Assembly (NCBI RefSeq): GCF_002930645.1 | Contig: NZ_PSNW01000001.1 | Location: 186,001 to 250,000 of the forward strand | Length of the DNA: 64,000 nucleotides | Source: Solimonas fluminis | GTDB lineage: Bacteria; Pseudomonadota; Gammaproteobacteria; Nevskiales; Nevskiaceae | Direction of reading: 5' to 3' | In this document: positions 55,029-63,421 of the stretch, piece after piece | Layout: every line of letters starts with the position of its first letter | How positions within the stretch are numbered: position 1 is the first letter of the stretch | The notes under the pieces: model-generated | What the model was told of the DNA's origin: nothing | Databases searched by the model: none | The model's input: only the letters and a program-made list of their open reading frames with translations | Position numbers and translations under genes: made by a program

Positions 55029-55044
55029 TGACAAGTTCTTGTCA
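55029..55044. promoter_or_regulatory. Palindrome between araC-type gene and alkB
   Basis: TGACAAG-TT-CTTGTCA, arms of 7 bases, with extra TGACA and TGTCA half-sites on both sides (TGTCA at 55019, TGACA at 55050). The spacing differs from the TGACA-N8-TGTCA sites. It lies 20 bases upstream of the AraC gene start. Confidence 0.55.
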
Positions 55045-55120
55045 ATAAATGACAGGTTCACGGAGGGGCACAGGCGCAGGATGCGATCCAGGCAATGGTT
55101 TTCCCGAGAGGAGATTCGAC

Positions 55121-56302
55121 ATGACGACGCAAACCCTGAGCGAAGCGGCGAACTGGAAGGACGGCAAGCGCCGCCTGTGGATGATGGGCGTGCTGTGGCC
55201 GGCCCTGCCGCTGATCAGCGCCGCGCTGGCGCTGTCCACCGGCGTCGGCCTGTTCTGGTGGCTGACCCCGGTCGTGATCTACGGCGTGCTGCCGCTGCTG
55301 GACAAGCTGGTGGGCGAGGACACGAACAACGCGCCGGAGTCCGCCGTGGCGGCCCTGGAGAACGACCGCTACTACCGCCTGGCCACCTTCCTGTTCATCC
55401 CGGTTCAGTACCTCAGCGTGATCGGCGGCGCCTGGCTGGCGGTGCGCGGCGGCCTGCCGGTGCCGGACATCCTGGGCCTGGCCGTCTCCGTGGGCCTGGT
55501 CAGCGGCGCCGGCATCAATACCGCGCATGAGCTGGGCCACAAGCGCGAGAACCTGGAGCGCTGGCTGGCGCGCATCACCCTGGCGCCGGCGATGTACGGC
55601 CACTTCTACGTCGAGCACAACCGCGGCCACCACGTGCGCGTGGCCACCCCGGAAGATCCGGCCTCCTCGCGCCTGGGCGAGAGCTTCTACGCCTTCTGGC
55701 CGCGCAGCGTGATCGGCAGCCTGACGTCGGCCTGGCACCTGGAGAAGCTGCGCCTGGAACGCCAGGGCAAGAGCGTGTGGAACTGGCGCAACGACAACCT
55801 GCAGAGCTGGGCGATGACGCTGGTGCTGTTCGGCGGCCTCGCGCTGTGGCTCGGCCCCATCGTGCTGCCCTTCCTGATCTTCCAGGGTTTCATCGGCTTC
55901 TCGCTGCTGGAGGTGGTGAACTATCTCGAGCACTACGGCCTGGTGCGCCAGAAGGAAGCCAGCGGACGCTATGAGCGCTGCAAGCCGGAGCATTCCTGGA
56001 ACAGCAACCACACCGTGACCAACCTGATGCTGTATCACCTGCAGCGCCACTCGGACCACCACGCCAACCCCATGCGCCGCTACCAGGCCCTGCGCCACTT
56101 CGAGCAGGCCCCGCAGCTTCCCTCGGGCTACGCCGGCATGATCGTGGTGGCCATGATCCCGCCGCTGTGGCGCTCGCTGATGGACAAGCGCGTGCTGGCT
56201 CACTACAACGGCGACGTGACCCGCGCCAACATCCACCCGCCGGTGCGCGAGAAGATCCTGGCGCAGTACGGCGCGGCCCACCCGCAGAGCGTGGAGGCCT
56301 GA
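55121..56302 (+). CDS. alkB: Alkane 1-monooxygenase
   Basis: A 393-residue integral-membrane di-iron hydroxylase that converts n-alkanes to 1-alkanols using electrons from rubredoxin. Six hydrophobic segments and all His boxes are present: HELGH at 136-140, EHNRGHH at 165-171, NYLEHYGL at 267-274 and LQRHSDHH at 307-314. The start at 55121 follows GAGAGGAG. The two rubredoxin genes follow at 2 and 0 bases, so electron transfer partners are co-expressed. The reductase gene (alkT) is not in the window. Confidence 0.97.
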   Translation: MTTQTLSEAANWKDGKRRLWMMGVLWPALPLISAALALSTGVGLFWWLTPVVIYGVLPLLDKLVGEDTNNAPESAVAALENDRYYRLATFLFIPVQYLSVIGGAWLAVRGGLPVPDILGLAVSVGLVSGAGINTAHELGHKRENLERWLARITLAPAMYGHFYVEHNRGHHVRVATPEDPASSRLGESFYAFWPRSVIGSLTSAWHLEKLRLERQGKSVWNWRNDNLQSWAMTLVLFGGLALWLGPIVLPFLIFQGFIGFSLLEVVNYLEHYGLVRQKEASGRYERCKPEHSWNSNHTVTNLMLYHLQRHSDHHANPMRRYQALRHFEQAPQLPSGYAGMIVVAMIPPLWRSLMDKRVLAHYNGDVTRANIHPPVREKILAQYGAAHPQSVEA

Positions 56303-56304
56303 TC

Positions 56305-56481
56305 ATGGAACGCTACGAGTGCAACGGCTGCAGCTACGTCTACGAAGCCGGCAAGGGCGACCCGCACAACGGCTATCCCGCCGGCACCCCGTTCAGCGCC
56401 CTGCCCGACGACTGGTGCTGCCCGGACTGCGCGGTGCGCGAGAAGCCGGACTTCGTGAAGCTCGAGGAGACTCCGGCATGA
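56305..56481 (+). CDS. Rubredoxin, AlkG1-type
   Basis: A 58-residue rubredoxin with iron ligands in CNGC and CPDC. The second motif is followed by AVREKPDF, with an Arg placed as in AlkG1-type rubredoxins, which in Pseudomonas and Alcanivorax do not replace AlkG2 in alkane hydroxylation. The gene follows alkB by 2 bases and its stop overlaps the next start (ATGA). Confidence 0.92.
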   Translation: MERYECNGCSYVYEAGKGDPHNGYPAGTPFSALPDDWCCPDCAVREKPDFVKLEETPA

Positions 56482-56654
56482 AGACCTGGGCCTGCGTCAC
56501 CTGCGGCGTGGTCTACGACGAGGCCCAGGGCTGGCCCGAGGATGGCATCCCTCCGGGCACCCGCTGGGAGGACGTGCCGGAGGACTGGACCTGCCCGGAT
56601 TGCGGTGCGGCCAAGGCGGAGTTCCAGATGGAGGTCATCAAGGCGGCAGCGTGA
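56478..56654 (+). CDS. Rubredoxin, AlkG2-type
   Basis: A 58-residue rubredoxin with CVTCG and CPDCG iron-binding pairs, the second followed by AAKAEFQME, which matches the AlkG2 group able to pass electrons to AlkB. Coupled to the preceding rubredoxin by an ATGA overlap. A strong terminator follows at 56701-56729. Confidence 0.93.
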   Translation: MKTWACVTCGVVYDEAQGWPEDGIPPGTRWEDVPEDWTCPDCGAAKAEFQMEVIKAAA

Positions 56655-56700
56655 TCCGATCCTCTCTGGCCTGGTGGCAGAGGGCTTCCAGGAAAGCAAA

Positions 56701-56729
56701 AGGCCCGGTGGATCCACCGGGCCTTTTTT
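56701..56729 (+). terminator. Rho-independent terminator after the alk operon
   Basis: A perfect 10-bp stem AGGCCCGGTG/CACCGGGCCT (56701-56710, 56715-56724) with GATC loop and TTTTTT. Confidence 0.92.
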
Positions 56730-56743
56730 CGTTGGCGCGCCAC

Positions 56744-57163
56744 TCAGGCGCGGCAATGCTCGCCGACGCGCTCCAGCAGTTGCCGGCGGCGCTGGCGCGC
56801 GCGGCGGCCAGTGCGCAATTCGGCACGGGCGATGCTGCGCACGTCCTCGATCAGCGGAGACAGCTGCGAAACCGGATTGTCGCAACCGCTGCTGATCAGC
56901 TCCGAATACAACAGGTGCTGGAAGGGGCGCCCGATGCGGCCCAGCAGTTCTGCCCCCTCGGCGCTCTCGGCCACCGGCCGCAATTCGCCGCGCCGTTCGC
57001 GCACCGATTCCCAGAAGCTCTCCAGCCCGGCGCAGAGGCGCTGGTAGCCGGCAGGCAGCGTGGCGGTGGCATCGGCCACCTCGCCGGCCATGTCGCGCAG
57101 CAGGTCGCGGCAGGCGTCCACCGCGGCTTGGTCCGGAAAGATCGCATGAGAGGTCTTGTTCAT
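56744..57163 (-). CDS. Hypothetical cytosolic helical protein
   Basis: A 139-residue protein, largely helical (DQAAVDACRDLLRDMAGEVADATATLPAGYQRLCAGLESFWESVRERR), ending in an Arg-rich tail (ELRTGRRARQRRRQLLERVG). No membrane segment, no recognised family. Start 57163 (MNKTSHAIF) is preferred; ATG 57172 adds three residues. It converges on the alk operon. Confidence 0.6.
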   Translation of the reverse strand: MNKTSHAIFPDQAAVDACRDLLRDMAGEVADATATLPAGYQRLCAGLESFWESVRERRGELRPVAESAEGAELLGRIGRPFQHLLYSELISSGCDNPVSQLSPLIEDVRSIARAELRTGRRARQRRRQLLERVGEHCRA

Positions 57164-57476
57164 GGACGGCATTCTCCGCAGGCGCCGGACGGCCCGCGAT
57201 GATCGCAAAGGCCATCTGGAGCGAGCGGCGGCAGGCAGCCGGTGAACGGGCGTGCTGTACTGCATACCCCGAAACCGACGGGGAATTTTCCTACAGCGCT
57301 TGCCCGCCGCTTCTGACGGGCCGCCAGGGTTCATTCGCCGGGTGCGCAAGCCTGGCTCCCGATACGCTTGCTCCGCGGTACCGGAGGCCAGGGACGGCCA
57401 CCGGCTTTTTCGCGGCCGGCGGGCCGCTGGGGCATGATGCGCCCAGCCTTTCACCCTGCTCCGCCGAGGACCCCGC
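57164..57476. other. Intergenic region without a gene
   Basis: These 313 bases contain no supported gene. They should hold the promoter for MAPEG, but no clear consensus was found. Short GC-rich hairpins occur near 57300 and 57400 without T-tracts. Confidence 0.4.
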
Positions 57477-57896
57477 ATGACCGCCCCGATGCTCGCCCCC
57501 GTGATCGCCCTGGTGCTGTGGACCTTCGTGGTCTGGGGCTGGATGTACGCCACGCGCATTCCGGCCATCCTGCAGTCGAAGATGGTGCTGGACCCGCAGG
57601 TTCCGCGCGGCGAGCAGATGAACCAGCTGCCGGCCAAGGTGCGCTGGAAGGCCGACAACTACAACCACCTGATGGAACAGCCCACCCTGTTCTACGCGGT
57701 GGGCCTGGCGCTGGCGGTGGCCGGCGATGCCACCGCGGCGAGCCTGGGGCTGGCCTGGGCCTACGTGGGCCTGCGCGTGGTGCACAGCCTGGTGCAGGCC
57801 CTGGTCAACGTCATCCAGGTCCGCTTCGCGCTGTTCTTCATCTCCTCGCTGGTGCTGCTGGCACTCGCGGTCCGCGCGGCCCTGCTGGTGTTCTGA
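57477..57896 (+). CDS. MAPEG family membrane protein
   Basis: A 139-residue protein with four hydrophobic segments and the MAPEG pattern: RIPAILQSKM near residue 24, KADNYNHLMEQPTLFYAVGLAL near 58, and GLRVVHSLVQALVNVIQVRFALF near 100. MAPEG members are glutathione transferases or peroxidases of eicosanoid and xenobiotic metabolism. The next gene starts inside its stop codon (TGATG). Confidence 0.88.
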   Translation: MTAPMLAPVIALVLWTFVVWGWMYATRIPAILQSKMVLDPQVPRGEQMNQLPAKVRWKADNYNHLMEQPTLFYAVGLALAVAGDATAASLGLAWAYVGLRVVHSLVQALVNVIQVRFALFFISSLVLLALAVRAALLVF

Positions 57897-58432
57897 TGCC
57901 GGGGCTGTCGCTGACCGCGCTGTTCCGCGGCTTCCTGGCGTTGACGCTGGTCCTGACCGCGGCGCTGGGCCTGCTGGATCGGGGGCTGCGTAATGCGGTG
58001 TCGCCCCAGGGCATCGTCTCCTTCGAGTTCTGCGGGTATGCCGCGAACTGCGAGGCCATCCTGGCGGCCTGGGGCGAAGGCGGGCGGGCGCTGGCGATGT
58101 TCGTGCAGGGCCTGGACTACCTCTACCTGCTCGCCTACTCCGGCCTGGGCTGTACTGCCTTGCTGCTGCTGGCGCGGCGGGTGCCGCCGGCGCTGCGGCG
58201 CCTCACCGCCGGGCTCGGCTGGTGCGCCCTGCTGGCCGGCGCGGCGGATGCCTGCGAGAACGCCGCGCTGGTCCGCGTGCTGCTGGGCGATGGCACGCCG
58301 GAGACGGCGCGGCTCGCCGGGCACTTCGCCAGCGCCAAGTTCGCCATCGTGGGGCTGACGCTGGCATGGATCCTGGCCTGCTGGCTGCGCTTCGTGGTCA
58401 TCCGCCGCCCGCCTACCGGACACACCGGCTGA
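57896..58432 (+). CDS. Predicted membrane protein of unknown function
   Basis: A 178-residue protein with four hydrophobic segments (ALFRGFLALTLVLTAALGLL, FVQGLDYLYLLAYSGLGCTALLLLA, LTAGLGWCALLAGAADACENAALV and FASAKFAIVGLTLAWILACWLRFVV) and a short basic C-terminus. Family not recognised. It is translationally coupled to the MAPEG gene, which suggests a linked membrane function. Confidence 0.65.
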   Translation: MPGLSLTALFRGFLALTLVLTAALGLLDRGLRNAVSPQGIVSFEFCGYAANCEAILAAWGEGGRALAMFVQGLDYLYLLAYSGLGCTALLLLARRVPPALRRLTAGLGWCALLAGAADACENAALVRVLLGDGTPETARLAGHFASAKFAIVGLTLAWILACWLRFVVIRRPPTGHTG

Positions 58433-58565
58433 GCCGGGCGCCTTTCCAGGCACCGCGAAACGATTTTCCGCCGCCGCTGTCGATTCCAGCCCGGTCCGTT
58501 CGACGCCTCAGGAGAACGGACCGCTGCCGGAACCTGTCCGGCCGCCCGAATGCGATGACAAGACC

Positions 58566-60020
58566 ATGAACGACAAGACGAATACCCAGGCCGCCGCATC
58601 CAACCGCAGCCGCTGGCTGGCGCTCTACCTGCTGTGCACCGGCGTGCTGATGATCGTGCTGGACACCACGGTGGTGACCGTGGCCCTGCCGACCCTGCAG
58701 GCGGAACTCGGCTTCTCCGGCACCTCGATCGTCTGGGTGCTCAACGCCTACATGCTCACCTATGGCGGCTTCCTGCTGCTGGGCGGGCGCCTGGGCGACC
58801 TCTACGGCCAGCGCCGCTGGTTCCTGGTGGGCCTGGCCGGCTTCACCGGCGCCTCGCTGGCCTGCGGCATGGCCAGCTCGCAGCTGGTGCTGGTGGTGGC
58901 GCGCGCCGTGCAGGGCCTGGGCGGCGCCGTGGTGACGGCCGTGGCGCTGTCGCTGATCATGAACCTGTTCCAGGAACCCCGCGAACGCGCACAGGCCATG
59001 GGCATCTACGGCTTCGTCTGCGCGGCCGGCGGCAGCCTGGGCGAGGTGCTGGGCGGCGTGCTCACCGACTGGTTCGGCTGGCAGTCGATCTTCCTGATCA
59101 ACCTGCCGATCGGCGTGGCGGTGTACTTCTTCTGCCTGCGCCTGCTGCCGGTCGACAAGGTGCCGGACCAGCGCGGCCGCCTGGACGTGAGTGGCGCCGT
59201 CACCGGCACGCTGGGCCTGATGCTGGCGGTCTACGCCGTGGTGGACGGCAACCGCGCGGGCTGGACCTCCGCGCAGACGCTGGGCCTGGGCGGCGCGGCG
59301 CTGGCGCTGCTCGCACTGTTCCTGTGGATCGAGGCACGCGTGCGGGAGCCGCTGATGCCGCTGCGCCTGTTCCGCCTGCGCAATATCGCCGTGTCCAACG
59401 TGGTGGCCGTGCTGTGGGCGGCGGGCATGTTCGCCTGGTTCGTGATCAGCGCGCTCTACATGCAGCACATCCTGGGCTACGACCCGATGCGCGTGGGCCT
59501 GGCCTTCCTGCCGGCCGACGCGATCATGGCGCTGTTCTCCGCCGGCCTGTCGGCGCGCATGGTGATGCGTTACGGCATCCGCGGGCCGATGTGGCTGGGC
59601 CTGCTGATCGCGGCGCTGGGCCTGGCACTGTTCGCCCGCGCGCCGATGGACGGCAGCTTCGTGCTGGACGTGCTGCCCGGCATGGTGCTGCTGGGCCTGG
59701 GCGGCGGCATGGCCTTCAACCCGGTGCTGCTGGCCGCGATGAACGACGTGGACGCCAGCGAATCCGGCCTGGCTTCAGGCGTGGTCAACACCGCCTTCAT
59801 GATGGGCGGCGCCCTGGGCCTGGCGGTGCTGGCGTCGTTCGCCGACGCCCACACCTCCGGCCTGCAGCAGGCCGGCACCGATGCGCGCGAAGCCCTCAAC
59901 AGCGGCTACCGCCGCGCGTTCCTGATCGGCGCGGGACTCACGGCCCTGGGCGCGGTCATCGGCGGACTGCTGCTGCGGCCCAAGCCGATGCAGGGGGAGG
60001 CGGCATCAGTGATGCATTGA
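58566..60020 (+). CDS. DHA2 (14-TMS) drug-resistance MFS transporter
   Basis: A 484-residue transporter with about 14 hydrophobic segments. LDTTVVTVALPTLQAELGFS is the DHA2 motif D1-like start, LGGRLGDLYGQRR motif A, and RAVQGLGGAVV motif B. It resembles EmrB/QacA-type proton-coupled efflux of drugs. The TetR gene 130 bases downstream on the other strand could control it. No adaptor (EmrA) gene is adjacent. Confidence 0.92.
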   Translation: MNDKTNTQAAASNRSRWLALYLLCTGVLMIVLDTTVVTVALPTLQAELGFSGTSIVWVLNAYMLTYGGFLLLGGRLGDLYGQRRWFLVGLAGFTGASLACGMASSQLVLVVARAVQGLGGAVVTAVALSLIMNLFQEPRERAQAMGIYGFVCAAGGSLGEVLGGVLTDWFGWQSIFLINLPIGVAVYFFCLRLLPVDKVPDQRGRLDVSGAVTGTLGLMLAVYAVVDGNRAGWTSAQTLGLGGAALALLALFLWIEARVREPLMPLRLFRLRNIAVSNVVAVLWAAGMFAWFVISALYMQHILGYDPMRVGLAFLPADAIMALFSAGLSARMVMRYGIRGPMWLGLLIAALGLALFARAPMDGSFVLDVLPGMVLLGLGGGMAFNPVLLAAMNDVDASESGLASGVVNTAFMMGGALGLAVLASFADAHTSGLQQAGTDAREALNSGYRRAFLIGAGLTALGAVIGGLLLRPKPMQGEAASVMH

Positions 60021-60150
60021 ATTGCATCTCTGATGACACTGAACGCCCGGCCATGGATGGCCGGGCCGGGGCTCGATCGGAACACTGAAGTCCCACCATG
60101 GACGGCACACCCCATTTCTTCCCTTACCCGCACCCGGGAGGGGAAAAGTC

Positions 60151-60771
60151 TCATGGCTTCTTCGCGTAGCAGCGCAGGAACATCTCCACCGCGCCCTCCA
60201 CCACCTGGGCCTGCTGCTTCGCGCTCAGCGGCGGCGCGCCCAGGGCCAGCTGCGGCCAGAAGGCGGCTCCCTTCACCAGGGCATGCAACTGCTGCTCGGC
60301 CAGGTCCACGTCCAGCGGCTTGAGCTTGCCGTCGGCCGCGGCGGCGCGGATCCAGGCGGTGAGCGCTTCCTCGCCCTGCCCCTCCTCCAGGCGCTCGATC
60401 AGCTCGCGCGCGCGGTCGGGGCGGCGCACGCCCTCGGCAATGGCGACCCGCGCCAGGTCCATGAAACCGCGGTCCTGCATCAGGCGCATCTTGCGCCGCA
60501 GCAGTTCGCCGAGCTGCTCGCGGAGCGGGCGGCGCGGCTCGTAAGGCAGGCCTTCCTCCGCCGTGGCGCACTCCCAAAGCTGGCGCAGGATCGCCTCGAA
60601 CAGTTCGTCCTTGCTGGGAAAGTGGTTGTAGACCGTGCGCTTGGACACCTCCGCGCTGGCGGCGATGCGGTCCATGCTGGTGCCGTCGAAACCCTGCGAC
60701 AGGAACTCCTGGAGAGCAGCCGTAAGGATGCTCTCGCGCTTGCGGTCGGTAAGGCGCTGGGGACGTGACAT
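60151..60771 (-). CDS. TetR/AcrR family regulator
   Basis: A 206-residue AcrR-like regulator: QRLTDRKRESILTAALQEFLSQGFDGTSMDRIAASAEVSKRTVYNHFPSKDELF is a full HTH. C-terminal domain resembles the AefR-like group. It starts 79 bases from the divergent MBL lipoprotein gene, with an 18-bp palindrome between, and lies beside a DHA2 efflux gene, so both are candidate targets. Confidence 0.92.
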   Translation of the reverse strand: MSRPQRLTDRKRESILTAALQEFLSQGFDGTSMDRIAASAEVSKRTVYNHFPSKDELFEAILRQLWECATAEEGLPYEPRRPLREQLGELLRRKMRLMQDRGFMDLARVAIAEGVRRPDRARELIERLEEGQGEEALTAWIRAAAADGKLKPLDVDLAEQQLHALVKGAAFWPQLALGAPPLSAKQQAQVVEGAVEMFLRCYAKKP

Positions 60772-60815
60772 ACGACAATTTTACACCGGACGGTTTACTT
60801 TTGGAAAAACGGAAA

Positions 60816-60833
60816 CTACACTGTGCAGTGTAG
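60816..60833. promoter_or_regulatory. 18-bp palindrome before the MBL lipoprotein gene
   Basis: CTACACTG-TG-CAGTGTAG, arms of 8 bases, exact. It lies between the TetR start (60771) and the MBL start (60851), close to the ribosome site of the latter, so a bound repressor could block transcription or early elongation. Confidence 0.7.
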
Positions 60834-60850
60834 AAATGCAGGAACCCCCG

Positions 60851-61966
60851 ATGCGCCTTTCCCGCCCCCTGCTGCTGATGACCGGAGTCCTCGCCATGAC
60901 GGCCTGTGCCATGTCTGCCACCGACAGTTCCCAGCCCTACCAGGGCTCGCCGCAGTTCGCCGGCGGCAAGTTCCGCAACCCGGTGCCGCAGCCCCCGGAG
61001 GGCCTCGGCAAGATGCTCGGCATCGCCTGGAATTTCTTCTTCAACAAGCCCGCCGGCACCATGCCGGCCACGCCGCCGCCGGTGGAGAAGCTGGCTCAGG
61101 CTCAGTTGCTGGCCGCGCCCGACCGCTCGCTGTGGCGCCTCGGGCATTCCACCATCCTGCTGAAGCTGCGCGGCCAGTTCTGGCTGACCGATCCGGTGTT
61201 CTCCGAGCGCGCCTCGCCCTTCCAGTGGATGGGCCCCAAGCGCTTCCATGCCCCACCGATCTCCATCGAGGAGCTGCCGCCGATCCGTGCCGTGATCCTG
61301 TCCCACGATCACTACGACCACCTGGACGAGGCCGCCGTCACCGCCCTGGCCGCCAAGACCCAGGTCTTCCTGGCGCCGCTGGGCGTGGGCGACCGCCTCA
61401 CCGGCTGGGGCGTGGACGCCGCCAAGGTGCAGCAGTTCGACTGGTGGCAGGAAACCACCCTGGACGGCTTGCGCCTCGTGGCCACGCCGGCCCAGCACTT
61501 TTCCGGCCGCAGCCTGGGCGACCGCAACAGCACGCTATGGGCCTCGTGGGCGATCATCGACGGCGACGTGCGCATCTTCTTCAGCGGCGATACCGGCTAC
61601 TTCCAGGGCTTCAAAACCATCGGCGAGCGCCTGGGCCCCTTCGACCTGACGCTGATGGAGACCGGCGCCTACGACAAGCAGTGGCCCTACGTGCACATGC
61701 TGCCGGAGCAGACCCTGCAGGCCCACCTGGACCTGCGCGGCCGCTGGCTGCTGCCGATCCACAACGGCACCTTCGACCTCGCCATGCATTCCTGGACCGA
61801 TCCCTTCGAACGCATCAGCGCCCTGGCGGCGCAGCACCGCGTGAACCTGACGACGCCGGTGATCGGTTCGGCGCTGGACATCCGCGCGCCGCGCGCCGAT
61901 ACGCCCTGGTGGCGCGAGATGGGCCGCGCAGCGGCGGAGGCCGTGGCCGTCCCCGCCGGCGGCTGA
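60851..61966 (+). CDS. MBL-fold metallohydrolase lipoprotein
   Basis: A 371-residue lipoprotein (lipobox LAMTAC, Cys near 17) with a metallo-beta-lactamase fold of the NAPE-PLD/UlaG type: LGHSTILLKLRGQFWLTDPVFSERASPF near residue 100, SHDHYDHLD near 155 as the HxHxDH metal motif, FFSGDTGYFQGF near 245 and LPIHNGTF near 310. Relatives cleave phosphodiesters of N-acyl-phosphatidylethanolamines. Start 60851 follows AGGA by 7 bases. The acylated N-terminus puts it on a membrane, which fits a lipid substrate. Confidence 0.85.
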   Translation: MRLSRPLLLMTGVLAMTACAMSATDSSQPYQGSPQFAGGKFRNPVPQPPEGLGKMLGIAWNFFFNKPAGTMPATPPPVEKLAQAQLLAAPDRSLWRLGHSTILLKLRGQFWLTDPVFSERASPFQWMGPKRFHAPPISIEELPPIRAVILSHDHYDHLDEAAVTALAAKTQVFLAPLGVGDRLTGWGVDAAKVQQFDWWQETTLDGLRLVATPAQHFSGRSLGDRNSTLWASWAIIDGDVRIFFSGDTGYFQGFKTIGERLGPFDLTLMETGAYDKQWPYVHMLPEQTLQAHLDLRGRWLLPIHNGTFDLAMHSWTDPFERISALAAQHRVNLTTPVIGSALDIRAPRADTPWWREMGRAAAEAVAVPAGG

Positions 61967-63208
61967 TCAGGAGCGCGGCGGCAGCCGCAGCGCCAGGATC
62001 AGCACGGTGGACAGCACCGCCGTGCCCATGAAGGTCATCAGCGCGATGTCATAGCTGCCGCTACGGTCGAAAACCTCGCCGATGTAGCGGACGGCGACGA
62101 TGGAGAAGGGCACCATCAGCAGGTTCATGCCGCCCAGCACGCTGCCGAAGCTGGCGGTGCCGAAGCAGTCCGCCGCCAGCGTGGTCCAGAGCGGGTAGGT
62201 ACCGCCGATGGCCAATCCGATGATGCTGCAGGCGATCAGCAGCGTGGTGTAGCCGGGGCTCAGCAGCAGGATCACCAGGAAGGCGAAGTTGCAGGCGGCC
62301 ACCGCGCAGAACAGCAGCCGCTTGTCATGGCGGTCCGCCAGCGCGCCGATGGCGAGCTTGCCCAGGATGGCCGAGAAGGTCAGCGTGGACACCAGCAGCG
62401 AAGCCTGCGGCAGCGTCAGGCCGGCGTCGGTGCCGTAGGGAATCAGCGAGGACAGCAGCGCCTGGTCGGCGCCCAGCAGGATGCCGGCCCCGCAGGACAG
62501 CAGCCAGAAATTGCGCGTGCGCAGCAGCTTGCCTAGCGTCCAGATCTCTCCGCCTGCCGCCGGCCCCTGCCCCGCCTGCGGCAGCGGCTGGCCATCGGGC
62601 GTCAGGCCGAGGTCGGAGGGCCTGTCGCGCATCAGCAGCCAGCCCAGCGCGGCGATCACCAGGCCCACGAACAGGCCCTGCACCATCAGCGCCGGGCGCC
62701 AGCCGAGGCCCTGCATCAGGAAAGCCACCAGCGGCGGCATCAGGAAACCGCCAGCGGAGGTGGCGACCGCCAGTACGCCGAGCGCGCGGCCGCGCTGGCG
62801 CAGGAACCAGCGTGCGGCAATGGTGTTGGCCGCCAGAGCGCCGGCCGCGAGCGTGCCGATGGACACGGGCCCCAGCACCAGCAGCGCCATCGTCGTGGGG
62901 GAATGCGACAGGCCCATCAGCACGAACCCGGCCGCGAACAGCATGCCGCCGCCTACGATCACCTGGCGCGCCGGCCGGCGGTCCAGCAGCCTGCCCACCA
63001 GGGGAGCCCAGACCGCGAAGCCCAGCAGCAGCGCCATGAAGCCGATGTTGGCGTTGGCGCGCGACAGGCCGAACTCGGTCGAGAGGGGCGCCACGAAAAG
63101 GCCGAAGCTGTAGGTGGTGCTGCCGATCAGCAGGGCCGTGCAGACGAAGCCCGCCGCCACGATCCACCAGCCCTGAAAGATGCCGCCCGCCGCTTTCGCC
63201 TGCTCCAT
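61967..63208 (-). CDS. MFS transporter, oxalate/formate-antiporter-like
   Basis: A 413-residue membrane protein with 12 hydrophobic segments. FQGWWIVAAGFVCTALLIGSTTYSFGLFVAPL at the N-terminus, WAPLVGRLLDRRPAR as motif A and ALADRHDKR as its second copy are typical of the oxalate/formate and monocarboxylate MFS group. Converges on the MBL lipoprotein with no gap. Its start at 63208 follows GAGGGGCAGCGC. Substrate not known; probably a small acid. Confidence 0.88.
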   Translation of the reverse strand: MEQAKAAGGIFQGWWIVAAGFVCTALLIGSTTYSFGLFVAPLSTEFGLSRANANIGFMALLLGFAVWAPLVGRLLDRRPARQVIVGGGMLFAAGFVLMGLSHSPTTMALLVLGPVSIGTLAAGALAANTIAARWFLRQRGRALGVLAVATSAGGFLMPPLVAFLMQGLGWRPALMVQGLFVGLVIAALGWLLMRDRPSDLGLTPDGQPLPQAGQGPAAGGEIWTLGKLLRTRNFWLLSCGAGILLGADQALLSSLIPYGTDAGLTLPQASLLVSTLTFSAILGKLAIGALADRHDKRLLFCAVAACNFAFLVILLLSPGYTTLLIACSIIGLAIGGTYPLWTTLAADCFGTASFGSVLGGMNLLMVPFSIVAVRYIGEVFDRSGSYDIALMTFMGTAVLSTVLILALRLPPRS

Positions 63209-63421
63209 GCGCTGCCCCTCCGGTTTACCCGGATTATTGGCAGGCCCCCCGCGCCGCCGGCTGGTCCGTTGGGACGAGCCCCCGCCGAACGGTGAATCAT
63301 CCGGGCTACGGGACGGCGTCAATCTCCCGATGGGCGGTCGCCGGCGAGCGGGCCCCGTTCTTGCGGGAGCCGATAAAATTCTCCCCCGCCCGGGACGGGC
63401 TTCCCCACAACGAACTACAAG

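Noticed and set aside
55029-55044. alk palindrome as a further member of the TGACA-N8-TGTCA regulon
   Set aside because: The arms are similar but the spacer between TGACA and TGTCA is 6, not 8, and the neighbour is an AraC-type regulator; kept as a separate site.
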